A DNA stretch of 52,751 nucleotides from the NCBI RefSeq assembly GCF_008831035.1, contig NZ_WAJR01000015.1, positions 1-52,751 of the forward strand, given 5' to 3'. The translations under genes and the position numbers were made by a program. The stretch is from Ellagibacter isourolithinifaciens (GTDB taxonomy: Bacteria; Actinomycetota; Coriobacteriia; Coriobacteriales; Eggerthellaceae). Position 1 is the stretch's first letter. Each line of letters opens with the position of its first letter. The notes under the pieces were generated by a model. It was given only the letters and a program-made list of their open reading frames with translations. It ran no database searches and was not told where the DNA came from. This document shows, in pieces, positions 1-8,737 of this stretch.

Positions 1-127
1 CATCCACTGGAACACGAGAAGGAGGCAGGTTAAACTAAAGGGACTGACCCCGGAGGAGTTCCGGAATCAGTCCCTATGTGCGGCGTAGGCCGCTAATTAG
101 CCCGTCCAAGAATTGGGATGCAGTTCA
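1..127 (+). mobile_element. IS3-family insertion sequence, right end (truncated by window edge)
   Basis: Seen: bases 2-88 encode the C-terminus of an IS3-type transposase, followed by about 40 bp that end in a typical IS3/IS150-group terminal repeat. Read inward from 127, the end is TGAACTGCATCCCAATTC followed by TTGGAC. The element stops at about 127, and rplW begins its stop codon at 178 on the other strand. The rest of the element lies outside the window, so the target duplication cannot be checked. Confidence 0.8.
2..88 (+). CDS. IS3-family transposase OrfB, C-terminal fragment (partial)
   Basis: Only the last 28 codons are in the window, ending in TAG at 86-88. The translation includes KLKGLTPEEFRNQ, preceded by NTRRRQ. 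This is the usual C-terminal signature of IS3-family DDE transposases, which carry out cut-and-paste or copy-out transposition. The gene runs opposite to the ribosomal operon. The family call rests on this tail plus the matching terminal repeat at 101-127. Subgroup is likely IS150-like but not proven from so short a piece. Confidence 0.75.
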   Translation: MHWNTRRRQVKLKGLTPEEFRNQSLCAA

Positions 128-177
128 AATTGAACCTGGGGCTTACTAGCAGGCGTCAGACGCTCAGAGATAGGACT

Positions 178-462
178 CTAGGCGTTGAACAGCTCGATGG
201 AATCGCCTTCCTTGAGCGTGACCATGGCCTTCTTCCACGTACGGGTACGGCCAGCCGCACCGCGCATGCGCTTCGGCTTGGATTTCACGTTCAGGGTGTT
301 CACCTTGGTCACCGTCACGTTGAAGATGGCCTCAACTGCCTGACGGATCTCAACCTTGTTGGAGGTCTTTGCGACCTCGAAGGTGTAGGTGTTCTTCTCC
401 ATCATGTCGTAGCTGTGCTCCGTGATGACGGGGCGGATGATAACCTCGCGAGGATCCTTCAT
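178..462 (-). CDS. rplW: 50S ribosomal protein L23
   Basis: 94 residues, the usual length. L23 binds 23S rRNA near the peptide exit tunnel and is the docking site for trigger factor and SRP. The translation begins MKDPREVIIRPVITEHSY and carries the conserved TFEVAKTSNKVEIRQAVE segment in two pieces around residue 30-45, with the basic loop KSKPKRMRG. Its ATG directly follows the stop of rplD, so the two are translationally coupled. Normally rplB follows. Here only about 50 bp remain before an IS3-family end, so the operon is interrupted or rearranged downstream. Confidence 0.97.
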   Translation of the reverse strand: MKDPREVIIRPVITEHSYDMMEKNTYTFEVAKTSNKVEIRQAVEAIFNVTVTKVNTLNVKSKPKRMRGAAGRTRTWKKAMVTLKEGDSIELFNA

Positions 463-1086
463 TTATGCAAGCACCTCCTCGATGCGGGCCAGGGTGGACT
501 CAGTCAGCACGAGCGTCTTGTTATCCAAGAAGTCGTAGGTGTTGATCATGCACACCGGGACGATGGTGACAGTCGGGATGTTGCGGAAGGACTTGTAGGT
601 GTTGATGTCCTCATTGCCGATCACGAGCGTCGCACGACCTTCGATGCCGAGCGCCTTCAGGGCAGCAACGGCGTCCTTGGTGCAGGGCTTCTCGAAGTTC
701 CAATCAGCGACAACCATGAGCTGGTTGTCGGCGAGCTTCGCGGAAAGCGCAGAGCGCATCGCGAGCTTGATCTCCTTCTTGTTCACCTTCATCTCGTAGG
801 AGCGGGGGTGCGGACCGAACACGGTGCCGCCGCCAGCCCATTGAGGTGCGCGGATGGTGCCCTGACGAGCGCGGCCGGTGCCCTTCTGGCGCCACGGCTT
901 CTTGCCGCCGCCACGAACCTCGCCGCGGGTCTTGGTGTCATGCGTGCCCTGGCGCCACGAAGCGCGCTGCGCGCGGACCGCAAGGTGCATGACCGGGACG
1001 TTCGGCTCGATGCCGAACACGGAAGGATTGAGCTCGGCAGTGCCGGTCTTCTCACCCTTCGCGTCCTTGATATCAATCGTTGCCAT
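463..1086 (-). CDS. rplD: 50S ribosomal protein L4
   Basis: 207 residues, normal length. L4 is an early 23S rRNA-binding protein whose extended loop lines the exit tunnel; in some bacteria it also represses its own S10 operon. The loop is visible around residues 55-85 (GGGKKPWRQKGTGRARQG, then PQWAGGGTVFGP). The gene sits between rplC and rplW in the standard S10 order. Start is ATG at 1086. No odd features. Confidence 0.97.
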   Translation of the reverse strand: MATIDIKDAKGEKTGTAELNPSVFGIEPNVPVMHLAVRAQRASWRQGTHDTKTRGEVRGGGKKPWRQKGTGRARQGTIRAPQWAGGGTVFGPHPRSYEMKVNKKEIKLAMRSALSAKLADNQLMVVADWNFEKPCTKDAVAALKALGIEGRATLVIGNEDINTYKSFRNIPTVTIVPVCMINTYDFLDNKTLVLTESTLARIEEVLA

Positions 1087-1117
1087 ATGTAATGCAGCTC
1101 CTAATCTTCGTTACTAA

Positions 1118-1738
1118 CTACGCCATGCGCACGCGCACGATGCCGTTCTTGCCGCCCGGGATACCACCCTTGACGAGGATGAGGTTCTGCTCCTCATCGA
1201 TGCGAACGACCTCGAGGTTGCGGACGGTCACCGTATCGCAGCCCATGTGACCCGGCATGCGAACGCCCTTGAAGACGCGGGACGGGGTTGCGCACTGGCC
1301 AACCGAACCGGGGGCGCGATGGAAGTGCGCACCATGTCCGCCAGGACCACCGGCAAAGCCGTAGCGCTTGATGACGCCCGCGAAGCCCTTGCCTTTGGAA
1401 GTGCCGGTGACGTCGACCTTCTTCACGTCGGCAAATGCCGCGACGGTCTGCAGGTCGCCCGTCTTGTACTCGCTCGCGTCCTCGACGCGAACCTCGCGCA
1501 GGTAACGAACAGGCTCGGTGCCGAGCTTCTCGAAATGGCCCGCCATCGGCTTGTTGACCTTCTTCGGCTTGATTGCGCCGAAGCCCAACTGAACAGCTTC
1601 GTAACCGTCCGTAGCCTTCGTCTTCACCTGGCAGACCTTGTTCGGCTCAGCCTGGATAACGGTAACGGGAACGACGGTTTCGTTCTCAGCGAAGATCTGC
1701 GTCATGCCGATCTTCTTGCCAAAGATTGCATTAATCAT
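1118..1738 (-). CDS. rplC: 50S ribosomal protein L3
   Basis: 206 residues. L3 initiates 50S assembly and reaches toward the peptidyl-transferase centre. The start INAIFGKKIGMTQIF and the central glycine/histidine-rich loop (GFAGGPGGHGAHFHR, about residue 125-140) are diagnostic. It lies 14 bp downstream of rpsJ and 31 bp upstream of rplD on the same strand, as expected for an S10 operon. Confidence 0.97.
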   Translation of the reverse strand: MINAIFGKKIGMTQIFAENETVVPVTVIQAEPNKVCQVKTKATDGYEAVQLGFGAIKPKKVNKPMAGHFEKLGTEPVRYLREVRVEDASEYKTGDLQTVAAFADVKKVDVTGTSKGKGFAGVIKRYGFAGGPGGHGAHFHRAPGSVGQCATPSRVFKGVRMPGHMGCDTVTVRNLEVVRIDEEQNLILVKGGIPGGKNGIVRVRMA

Positions 1739-1752
1739 TTAAAAGAGCCCCC

Positions 1753-2061
1753 TTACAGCTTGATCTCGATGTCGACGCCGGCCGGGAGATCGAGACGCAT
1801 CAGGGAATCGACCGTGTTCGGGGTCGGCTCCAGGATGTCGATGAGGCGCTTGTGAGTGCGCATCTCGAACTGCTCGCGGGAATCCTTGTCGACGTGCGGG
1901 CCCTTGACGACGCAATACATGTTGCGCTCCGTCGGCAGCGGAATAGGACCGGACACCTTGGCACCCGTCTTCTGCGCGGTATCGACGATGAGCTTGGTGG
2001 ACTGATCCACGATCTCATGATCGTACCCCTTCAAGCGGATGCGAATCTTCTGATTAGCCAC
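1753..2061 (-). CDS. rpsJ: 30S ribosomal protein S10
   Basis: 102 residues, standard. S10 (NusE) is a 30S head protein that also joins NusB in transcription antitermination. Recognisable segments are [17 protein letters not shown] near the N-terminus and the loop [10 protein letters not shown] at about residue 38-47. The start codon is GTG at 2061, preceded by a clear GGAGGT. Only 36 bp separate it from fusA, leaving no room for tuf. Confidence 0.97.
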   Translation of the reverse strand: MANQKIRIRLKGYDHEIVDQSTKLIVDTAQKTGAKVSGPIPLPTERNMYCVVKGPHVDKDSREQFEMRTHKRLIDILEPTPNTVDSLMRLDLPAGVDIEIKL

Positions 2062-2097
2062 TTATCTTACCTCCATTAAGCTTGTCGCAGCCGCGCT

Positions 2098-4203
2098 CTA
2101 CGCGTTGCCGCCAGCCTTGCTGATAATCTCTTCGGACACGCTCTTCGGAACCGGCTCGTAGGACGCGAACTGCATCGTGTACGTCGCACGGCCCTGGGTG
2201 CCGGAGCGCAGGTCGGTTGCATAGCCGAACATCTCGCCCAGCGGAACCTTCGCGGAGATGACGACGGCGTTGCCACGTGCTTCCTGGCCGCAGATCATGC
2301 CGCGGCGGCTCGGGATGTCGCCCATGACGAAGCCCATGTACTCCTCGGGGGTTTCAACCTCGACGGACATGACCGGCTCGAGGATGACCGGGTCAGACTT
2401 GCGCAGCGCGTCCTTGATCGCCATGGAGCCTGCAACCTTGAATGCAGCCTCGGAAGAGTCGACGTCGTGGTAAGAACCATCGATGAGCTCGACGCGAACG
2501 TCCTCGACGGGATAGCCAGCCAGAACGCCCGTGTTGAGAGCTTCCTGGATGCCCTTGTCGATGGAAGGAATGTACTCCTTCGGCACGACGCCGCCGACGA
2601 TCTTGTTCTCGAACTCGTAGCCCTTGCCGGCTTCCTGCGGATACATGTTGATGACCGCATGGCCGTACTGGCCGCGACCACCGGACTGGCGGACGAACTT
2701 GCCTTCGGCGTTGAGCACTTCGTGGCCCGGACGCTCGCGGTAGGCAACCTGCGGCTTACCAACGTTCGCCTCGACCTTGAACTCGCGCAGAAGACGGTCG
2801 ACGATGATCTCGAGGTGAAGCTCGCCCATGCCGGCGATGATGGTCTGGCCGGTCTCATGGTTGGTCGACACACGGAACGTCGGGTCCTCTTCGGCCAGCT
2901 TCTGGAGTGCGATCTCCATCTTGGTCTGGTCGGCCTTGGTCTTCGGCTCGACAGCAACGTCGATGACGGGGTCGGCGAATTCCATGGACTCGAGGATGAT
3001 CGGCGCGTCTTCCTCGCACAGCGTGTCGCCCGTGGTCGTGTTCTTCAGGCCAACGACGGCGACGATGTCGCCAGCGGAGCAGGCATCGATGTCGACGCGC
3101 TGGTTGGAGTGCATCTGAAGCAGGCGGCCGATGCGCTCTTTCTTATCCTTGGTGGCGTTGGACACGTAGGAACCAGCGTCCAGATGGCCGGAGTACACAC
3201 GCAGGTAGGTGAGCTTGCCGACGAACGGGTCGGTCATGATCTTGAACGCGAGGGCCGCAAACGGGGCCTTCGGATCGCTCGGGCGCTCATCTTCCTCGCC
3301 GGTCTCGGGGTTGGTGCCCTTGATGGCGGGAACGTCGATCGGAGCCGGGAGGTAGTCGACAACGGCGTCGAGGAGTTCCTGCACGCCCTTGTTCTTGTAG
3401 GCGGAGCCCACGAACACGGGGTTGATCTTACAGGCGATGACGCCCTTGCGCAGGGCAGCCTTCAGCTCTTCGACGGAGACTTCCTCTTCCATGAGGACCT
3501 TCTCCATGAGGTCGTCGTCGCAGTCGGCGGCAGCCTCGAGGAGCTCCTGATGGTAAAGCTCGGCGTCCTCTTTGAACTCGGCGGGGATCTCGTCCATGGG
3601 CTCAGGGTAGGTCATGCCCTTGTCGTCGGCCTTGAAGTCCCATGCGGTCATGGTGACAAGGTCGATGACGCCCCAGAAGTTGTCCTCGGCGCCCATCGGG
3701 AGCTGTGCCGCGACGGCCTTGGCACCCAGGCGATCTTTCATGGTCTGAATCGCATGGAGGAAGTCAGCGCCAACGCGGTCGTACTTGTTGATGAAGGCGA
3801 TGCGGGGAACGCCGTAGCGCTCCGCCTGACGCCAAACAGTCTCGGACTGCGGCTGGACGCCGGCAACGGCGTCGAACACGGCGACGGTGCCGTCGAGAAC
3901 GCGCAGGGAGCGCTCAACCTCGGCGGTGAAGTCCACGTGGCCCGGGGTGTCGATAATCTGGAAGCGGTAGGTCTCGTCGTCCTTCTTCCAGAAGCAGGTG
4001 GTAGCAGCAGCGGTGATGGTCACGCCGCGCTCCTGCTCCTGCACCATCCAGTCCATCGTCGCGGCGCCATCATGCACCTCGCCGATCTTGTGGGTCTTGC
4101 CAGTGTAGTAAAGGATTCGCTCGGTAGTGGTCGTCTTACCGGCATCGATGTGGGCCATGATGCCGAAGTTACGGGTGAGCTTCAGGTCGTTAGTCTTAGC
4201 CAT
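2098..4203 (-). CDS. fusA: Translation elongation factor G
   Basis: 701 residues, typical of EF-G. This GTPase drives ribosomal translocation and, with RRF, ribosome recycling. Seen: P-loop [19 protein letters not shown] near residue 17, switch [17 protein letters not shown] near 87, and [10 protein letters not shown] near 140 (NKxD). Domain IV contains [11 protein letters not shown] and the C-terminal domain has [14 protein letters not shown]. It follows rpsG by 13 bp and is followed directly by rpsJ, so str and S10 operons are fused here without tuf. Start ATG at 4203. Confidence 0.98.
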   Translation of the reverse strand: MAKTNDLKLTRNFGIMAHIDAGKTTTTERILYYTGKTHKIGEVHDGAATMDWMVQEQERGVTITAAATTCFWKKDDETYRFQIIDTPGHVDFTAEVERSLRVLDGTVAVFDAVAGVQPQSETVWRQAERYGVPRIAFINKYDRVGADFLHAIQTMKDRLGAKAVAAQLPMGAEDNFWGVIDLVTMTAWDFKADDKGMTYPEPMDEIPAEFKEDAELYHQELLEAAADCDDDLMEKVLMEEEVSVEELKAALRKGVIACKINPVFVGSAYKNKGVQELLDAVVDYLPAPIDVPAIKGTNPETGEEDERPSDPKAPFAALAFKIMTDPFVGKLTYLRVYSGHLDAGSYVSNATKDKKERIGRLLQMHSNQRVDIDACSAGDIVAVVGLKNTTTGDTLCEEDAPIILESMEFADPVIDVAVEPKTKADQTKMEIALQKLAEEDPTFRVSTNHETGQTIIAGMGELHLEIIVDRLLREFKVEANVGKPQVAYRERPGHEVLNAEGKFVRQSGGRGQYGHAVINMYPQEAGKGYEFENKIVGGVVPKEYIPSIDKGIQEALNTGVLAGYPVEDVRVELIDGSYHDVDSSEAAFKVAGSMAIKDALRKSDPVILEPVMSVEVETPEEYMGFVMGDIPSRRGMICGQEARGNAVVISAKVPLGEMFGYATDLRSGTQGRATYTMQFASYEPVPKSVSEEIISKAGGNA

Positions 4204-4216
4204 GTTCCCTCACGAC

Positions 4217-4687
4217 CTAGAAGCGGTAGTGCGAGAACGCACGGTTGGACTCGGCCATCTTGTAGAGATCCTCACGCTTCTTGACGGAAGCGCCGGTGTT
4301 CTCGGCTGCGTCCATGATCTCGGCAGCGAGGCGCTGCTTCATGGTGTGCTCCTTGCGCTTGCGCGAGAAGTCGACGATCCAGCGGATGGCGAGCGTGGTG
4401 GCACGACGGGAGTTGACCTCCATCGGCACCTGGTAGGTTGCGCCGCCGACACGCTTCGGCTTGACTTCGAGCGTGGGGCGAACGTTGTCCATGGCCTTCT
4501 TGAAGACGGACAGGGGATCCTGGCCAGACTTCTCCTCGACAATGTCGAAAGCACCATAAACGATGCCCTCGGCGATGGACTTCTTGCCATCGAGCATGAT
4601 CTTGTTGATCAGCTGGGTGACGAGACGATTGTTGAACTTTGCGTCCGGCTGAGTTTCACGACGGACTGCTGCTGCACGACGCGGCAT
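4217..4687 (-). CDS. rpsG: 30S ribosomal protein S7
   Basis: 156 residues, standard. S7 nucleates assembly of the 30S head and contacts the E-site tRNA and mRNA. The translation starts [17 protein letters not shown] and carries the conserved [19 protein letters not shown] and RKGG-region equivalent [12 protein letters not shown]. It lies between rpsL and fusA in the classic str order. The ATG is preceded by GAAAGAAGGAG. Confidence 0.97.
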   Translation of the reverse strand: MPRRAAAVRRETQPDAKFNNRLVTQLINKIMLDGKKSIAEGIVYGAFDIVEEKSGQDPLSVFKKAMDNVRPTLEVKPKRVGGATYQVPMEVNSRRATTLAIRWIVDFSRKRKEHTMKQRLAAEIMDAAENTGASVKKREDLYKMAESNRAFSHYRF

Positions 4688-4780
4688 TGGGTAACTCCTT
4701 CTTTCCTGCGCGCTTCGAGGGGGCTTTCCTAACCTCCCATTAGGCCTTTCTTTTCTGGCCCGCGCGACTTAGCGGTTTAC

Positions 4781-5152
4781 TTATTTCGGGCGCTTGGCAC
4801 CGTAGCGGCTGCGAGCCTGCTTGCGCTTGTCGACTGCAGCGCAGTCGAGAGCAGCGCGGATGACCTTGTAACGGACACCAGGAAGGTCCTTAACACGACC
4901 ACCGCGGATAAGCACCATGGAGTGCTCCTGGAGGTTGTGACCTTCGCCGGGGATGTAGGCCGTTACTTCCATGCCGTTGACGAGGCGGACACGGCAAACC
5001 TTACGAAGAGCCGAGTTCGGCTTCTTCGGCGTGGTGGTGTACACACGGGTGCACACGCCACGCTTCTGCGGGTTGCCCTTGAGCGCCGGCGTCTTGGACT
5101 TGGCGACAGCCGTCTTGCGGCCCTTGCGGACCAACTGATTAATAGTAGGCAA
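4781..5152 (-). CDS. rpsL: 30S ribosomal protein S12
   Basis: 123 residues, usual length. S12 sits at the decoding centre and monitors codon-anticodon pairing; changes in its loops give streptomycin resistance. Conserved pieces are [11 protein letters not shown] at the start, [13 protein letters not shown] at about 38-50, and [13 protein letters not shown] at about 84-98. The start codon is TTG at 5152, supported by AAGGAGAAGGAAC just upstream. First gene of the ribosomal block; a strong promoter lies about 165 bp upstream. Confidence 0.97.
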   Translation of the reverse strand: MPTINQLVRKGRKTAVAKSKTPALKGNPQKRGVCTRVYTTTPKKPNSALRKVCRVRLVNGMEVTAYIPGEGHNLQEHSMVLIRGGRVKDLPGVRYKVIRAALDCAAVDKRKQARSRYGAKRPK

Positions 5153-5293
5153 GTTCCTTCTCCTTCTTTACTACCTGGCTTCGCGCAACCTGACCATGTG
5201 GCTGCGAAAACCATATGCCTGCTGGGATTGCCCCGCGTGCGAGGCGCTCCCCCATTTTCATGTACGCTCAGCTGGTGCGCACACGAAAATACA

Positions 5294-5346
5294 CGCCGCA
5301 ATGCGGCGCGAGTTGGTACTATACGGCTCGAACACCAGCTTGTCAA
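5294..5346 (-). promoter_or_regulatory. Promoter and 5' leader hairpin of the rpsL operon
   Basis: On the minus strand TTGACA (5341-5346) is followed after exactly 17 bp by TATAGT (5318-5323), a near-consensus housekeeping promoter. Transcription would start near 5311, giving a leader of about 160 nt before rpsL. A 6-bp GC hairpin, CGCCGC/GCGGCG at 5294-5308, lies at the very 5' end of that leader. A stabilising or regulatory role for the hairpin is inference. Confidence 0.75.
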
Positions 5347-5605
5347 ACGCCACGCACCCGGGTGTGTCTATTCCTTAAGGTAAACGGCGCACAGGGGTGG
5401 GACATCATGCGGATAGGTTGCTGTGAGCTGGCAAAACGCAACTTGAAGAAGCTGTCTCGCTGCCGCTTTCAGGGCGATCGCTGCACCGGTGACTCCTCGC
5501 TTGGGAGTCGTCTCCTTCTCTTCTCCACAATTAAGCAGCGCAACTTCTGGCGAGGCGGCACCTTTCTGCTTTTCTCGAGCAGCCCGGCAAAACTCGGACC
5601 CTTAT
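5347..5605. other. Gene-free stretch upstream of rpsL
   Basis: Together with the rpsL leader this makes almost 590 bp without a convincing gene. I see only a small perfect hairpin at 5491-5509 (GACTCC/GGGAGTC) and no protein-like reading frame with a ribosome binding site. Confidence 0.5.
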
Positions 5606-5606
5606 G

Positions 5607-5635
5607 CGGAAAAGGGCGCCTGAGGGAAGGCGCCC
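5607..5635 (-). terminator. Intrinsic terminator after the PQ-loop gene
   Basis: Perfect 7-bp stem GGGCGCC/GGCGCCC (5614-5620 and 5629-5635) with an 8-nt loop, followed on the minus strand by TTTTCC. It lies about 100 bp past the stop of the gene at 5740-6147. Confidence 0.7.
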
Positions 5636-5739
5636 TGTGAAATCGCGAGCCGTGATAGGGATGGAAGCAGCGACTCGCTGGAAGTATGCAGTTGGTTCGG
5701 GCGCGTACGCTCGCTCCAGAAAGGGCCTCGGCGCCTGCG

Positions 5740-6147
5740 TTACTGGCGGCCTGCTGCACGAACCCCTTCGATGTAGCCGTTTTCCGCGGCCGCCACCGCA
5801 CGATCGCGGCTTGCGCGGCGTTCCTTGAGCGATTCGGCGGCATCGATGACGCCGCGCTCCTCGTCAAGCTTGCGATTGCGGAAATACACCGCCCAATTCA
5901 CCGCAATGCACACCACGTTGATGAAGTACACGATGAGCACCCAGTTGATCGTGCCCGATACGAACTTCGCAGCGATGCCGGCAAAGTAGCCGAGCGTGAT
6001 GAGCAGGATGAACTGCCAGCTCGTGCCCGCCGCCGTACGCGCCTTGTAATTCTTGTACGCATTCATCGGCCACGACAAGCCGAAACAAATGAGCATGACA
6101 GCTTCAAGCACTTCCGCCACGGTAATACCATCTCCCGAATCGAGCAT
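5740..6147 (-). CDS. Small PQ-loop/SemiSWEET-like membrane protein
   Basis: 135 residues. Three hydrophobic segments are visible (about residues 12-30, 42-62 and 68-88), followed by a charged tail rich in Arg/Glu/Ala. The segment LSWPMNAYKNYKARTAAG resembles the proline-containing PQ-loop of SemiSWEET and related small transporters, and GTSWQFILLITLGYF fits the following helix. These proteins work as dimers, in SemiSWEET moving small solutes such as sugars; no substrate can be named here. It diverges from a LysR regulator across 96 bp that contain an operator-like repeat, so it is probably that regulator's target. No good ribosome site precedes ATG 6147; GTG at 6120 is an alternative start. 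Confidence 0.65.
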   Translation of the reverse strand: MLDSGDGITVAEVLEAVMLICFGLSWPMNAYKNYKARTAAGTSWQFILLITLGYFAGIAAKFVSGTINWVLIVYFINVVCIAVNWAVYFRNRKLDEERGVIDAAESLKERRASRDRAVAAAENGYIEGVRAAGRQ

Positions 6148-6177
6148 TTTACAACTTGATTCATGGTAGGCTTTCTC

Positions 6178-6230
6178 TTGATAATGTCCAATATATCTTT
6201 AAGATGAAACCGATAAGTAATCCATTATCG
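6178..6230 (+). promoter_or_regulatory. lysR promoter and LysR-type operator
   Basis: TTGATA at 6178-6183 and TAAGAT at 6200-6205 are spaced by 16 bp and would start transcription near 6212. That start lies inside a perfect inverted repeat CGATAA-N8-TTATCG at 6211-6230, close to the T-N11-A style of LysR operators. The placement fits autorepression and control of the divergent PQ-loop gene, which is inference. Confidence 0.55.
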
Positions 6231-6243
6231 AATTGGAGCACCC

Positions 6244-7116
6244 ATGGAACTGCTTCAGCTGAAATACTTCCTCGCCGTAGCCGAAAGTGAGCACATGACC
6301 AACACGGCGAAGCAGCTCCACATCGCCCAGCCTGCGCTCACGCAGTCAATCCACCGCCTCGAGCAGGAGCTCGGCGTGAGCCTGTTCGAGCGTGCGGGGC
6401 GCGGCATCCGCCTCTCCCCCGCCGGCGCCTACGTTCGAGACCGCGTGAAGCCCGCGATGGAAACCCTCGAGAATGTGGTGCGCGACGTGCAGCTTTTCCA
6501 ACAGGGCGAGCAGGGCGTAGTCCGCGTCGGCGTCCATGCGGCATCCGGGGTGGCCATTGACGGCATCGCCGCCTATAGCGAGCTCAACCCGCATGTCTCG
6601 TTCGAGATCACACAGGACGAGCGCGAGCGGCATCGCGATGTCATCGTGACGACCATCACGCCGCGCGGCTCGAGCACGGTGGAAAACGCCGTCGAGAAAA
6701 CGCCCTTCTCCGAGCGCATCGGCATCGCCGTTCCCGCAGGCAGCGCGCTTGGGGAAACCGCCTCGCTTTCCGATTTCGCAAGCGAGCGGTTCATCGCGCT
6801 CGCCGGCTCACGCCGCTTCCGCGAGGTGTGCGACACCTTCTGCGCGCGCCGCGCCTTCACCCCGCACATCGCCTTCGAAAGCGACAACCCCCTCGTCGTG
6901 AAGAAGATGATTGGCCTCGGGCTTGGTGTGGGGTTTTGGCCCGACCACAGCTGGGGCGACCTCGACCCGAAGTCCTGCCGCCTCGTCCATCTGCAGGAAA
7001 CCGAATTCACGCGCGATGTCATCGTGGCGAAAACGAGCCGCTGCACCCCAGATTCCGAAGCGCAACGATTCTACGAGTTCCTGCTCGACTACGTGGCGAA
7101 ACGCTGGGAGGAGTAG
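6244..7116 (+). CDS. LysR-family transcriptional regulator
   Basis: 290 residues. Residues 1-60 form the winged helix-turn-helix (LQLKYFLAVAESEHMTNTAK, then QPALTQSIHRLEQELGVSLF), the most conserved part of the family. Residues 90-285 form a two-lobed effector-binding domain of the periplasmic-binding-protein fold, with FESDNPLVVKKMIGLGLGVGFWP typical of the hinge region. The effector lobe is slightly short, with only about 40 residues between the linker and the second lobe, but the frame is intact. It diverges from the PQ-loop gene and is likely to control it. Effector unknown. Confidence 0.9.
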   Translation: MELLQLKYFLAVAESEHMTNTAKQLHIAQPALTQSIHRLEQELGVSLFERAGRGIRLSPAGAYVRDRVKPAMETLENVVRDVQLFQQGEQGVVRVGVHAASGVAIDGIAAYSELNPHVSFEITQDERERHRDVIVTTITPRGSSTVENAVEKTPFSERIGIAVPAGSALGETASLSDFASERFIALAGSRRFREVCDTFCARRAFTPHIAFESDNPLVVKKMIGLGLGVGFWPDHSWGDLDPKSCRLVHLQETEFTRDVIVAKTSRCTPDSEAQRFYEFLLDYVAKRWEE

Positions 7117-7251
7117 CGCGAAAGCACTCGGCGGAGAAGCGGCGCGGCTATCCCTGCAGGTAGGGAGAGGGCGCACGTCCAGCGCACCTCTTCCACGACG
7201 GCTATCCCACAACAGGGACAACTTCAACAGCGCAGAAATCGCTCGAGCACG

Positions 7252-7301
7252 AAAAAGGCCCCGACGCCTGCGGATAAATCTCCGCAAAGCAACGGGGCCT
7301 T
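7252..7301 (-). terminator. Intrinsic terminator of ppaC
   Basis: Two-tier hairpin: outer arms AAGGCCCCG (7255-7263) and CGGGGCCTT (7293-7301), inner arms GCGGA (7270-7274) and TCCGC (7281-7285). On the minus strand it is followed by TTTTT. It lies about 50 bp after the ppaC stop. Confidence 0.85.
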
Positions 7302-7350
7302 GATTGTTCGGGTGCGGCGAGAGTCCGCCTTCGCAGACGAGCTTGCCGAT

Positions 7351-8289
7351 CTAGGCAGCGAGGATAGGCGCCGCGACCTGCTTCTTGCGGGAAAGAACGC
7401 CGGGCATCCAAGCACTTTCGCCATCGTTCAAGTTCACGCCGAACACGTCGGAGACGAACTGCGTATCGCCCTCGCAAATGAACTGCGAGCCCTCAGCGAG
7501 GATGTCAGTCGCGAAGAACAGCACGAACTGGTAGCCCTTTTCAGCGACGAGCGCTTTGATAGCCTCACGAATCTCGGCTTCGCGGCCGAGGACCGCCTTC
7601 AAGTCGACGGTCTCGAACTGGCCGATGTAGACCTTGTTGCCATTCTTGAGTTCGAATTCCTTCGCGTCGGCGTTCACCAGCTTGTCGATAGGAAGCTCGG
7701 CGGGGTTCGAACGGCACTTGAAGATGTCCATTCCGTATTCGACCGGATCGACGCCCAGGGTCTTGGCCGTACGCGCAATCATGTCGCGGTCGAAATCAGT
7801 CGTGGTGGGCGACTTCATGATGACGGTGTCGGTGAGCATCGCACCGAGCAGCAGTGCGGCGATGGACTCGGGAAGCTCCACACCCTCGATCTCGAATTCG
7901 CGCGCGACGATGGCGGCGGTGGAGCCGACGGGCTTCACGTTCACGCGAATCGGCTGCGCGGTGGTAAGGCCGCCCAGGCGGTGATGGTCGACAACTTCGA
8001 CAAGGTCGTCAGTGTTCAAGCCGTCCACGGACTGGAGCATCTCGTTATGATCGACGAGGATGACCTTAGCGCCCTCGGGAACCGACTCGATAAGGCGGGG
8101 CTGCTCGATGCCGCGCTCGCCCATGATCCACTCGGTCTCGGGAGGAAGCGGCCCCAGGCGCACCGGCTCGAAGACGGCCTCCTCGCCCGCGCGGCGCGCG
8201 AGCTCGTTTTTCAGGTATGCATACCCGACAGCCGCGCTTATGGCGTCGTTATCAGGGTTTTTGTGACCGACGACGATGATCGATGACAT
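7351..8289 (-). CDS. ppaC: Manganese-dependent inorganic pyrophosphatase (family II)
   Basis: 312 residues from the chosen ATG at 8289, the normal length for family II enzymes without CBS domains. It hydrolyses pyrophosphate to two phosphates in the cytoplasm, pulling biosynthetic reactions forward. DHH-superfamily metal motifs are visible: VVGHKNPDNDAISAA at the N-terminus, VILVDHNE around residue 73-80 and VVDHHRLGG near 96. The C-terminal DHHA2 domain ends in GVLSRKKQVAAP, with the substrate-binding SRKKQ. A longer in-frame extension exists upstream, but only ATG 8289 has a ribosome site (AAGGAGAGAGAAC) and matches the family N-terminus. Confidence 0.96.
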   Translation of the reverse strand: MSSIIVVGHKNPDNDAISAAVGYAYLKNELARRAGEEAVFEPVRLGPLPPETEWIMGERGIEQPRLIESVPEGAKVILVDHNEMLQSVDGLNTDDLVEVVDHHRLGGLTTAQPIRVNVKPVGSTAAIVAREFEIEGVELPESIAALLLGAMLTDTVIMKSPTTTDFDRDMIARTAKTLGVDPVEYGMDIFKCRSNPAELPIDKLVNADAKEFELKNGNKVYIGQFETVDLKAVLGREAEIREAIKALVAEKGYQFVLFFATDILAEGSQFICEGDTQFVSDVFGVNLNDGESAWMPGVLSRKKQVAAPILAA

Positions 8290-8737
8290 GTTCTCTCTCC
8301 TTGTTTCTCCGCCGTGCAGCTCAAAGCGGCAGCGTACATCGTGATGCGCAACTAACCTGAGCGATCTCGGCGGGATGTTGAAAATGCCCGAACAGTATAA
8401 CGCACGCCCCGCATCGCGCGAGCTCGGAAACGCAATCGCGCTAGGCATCGGCGTGAAAGGGATTGCAGGTCGCGAAGCCTCTGCGCTTGCGAGCTCGTGC
8501 CTTCCATCCCCTTTGCCCCAACGCAACTGATATATAGTGTTGATGGAATCGGCACGGCGATGCGCGACTCGAAACGGAAGTTGAGGATGCTTGTCGTGCG
8601 CATTATCTACGCAGCGTGCGCCATTGCACATATCGCGTATGCCACGAGCGGCTTCGCACACGCTGCGCGCAATGTGAGCGCATTCCGCGAGACGCGCGCG
8701 ACAGCATCAAACTGAGGAGAAACAGGAGCGCATTCCC
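8290..8737. other. Divergent intergenic region ppaC / serine dehydratase
   Basis: About 450 bp without a gene I can support. A minus-strand TATACT at 8394-8399 could be the -10 of ppaC, but its -35 is poor. On the plus strand GGAGAAACAGGAG precedes the dehydratase ATG. A 50-codon hydrophobic frame near 8560-8712 lacks a ribosome site and is not called. Confidence 0.4.

Noticed and set aside
118-1092. Plus-strand frame of 324 codons opposite rplD and rplW
   Set aside because: Mirror of two certain ribosomal genes; no recognisable domain.
2467-4284. Long plus-strand open frame (605 codons) opposite fusA
   Set aside because: It is exactly antisense to EF-G, a high-G+C codon-position effect; composition is not protein-like and there is no ribosome site.
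8497-8715. Small hydrophobic frame upstream of serine dehydratase
   Set aside because: No ribosome site and no similarity; its end lies in the dehydratase leader.
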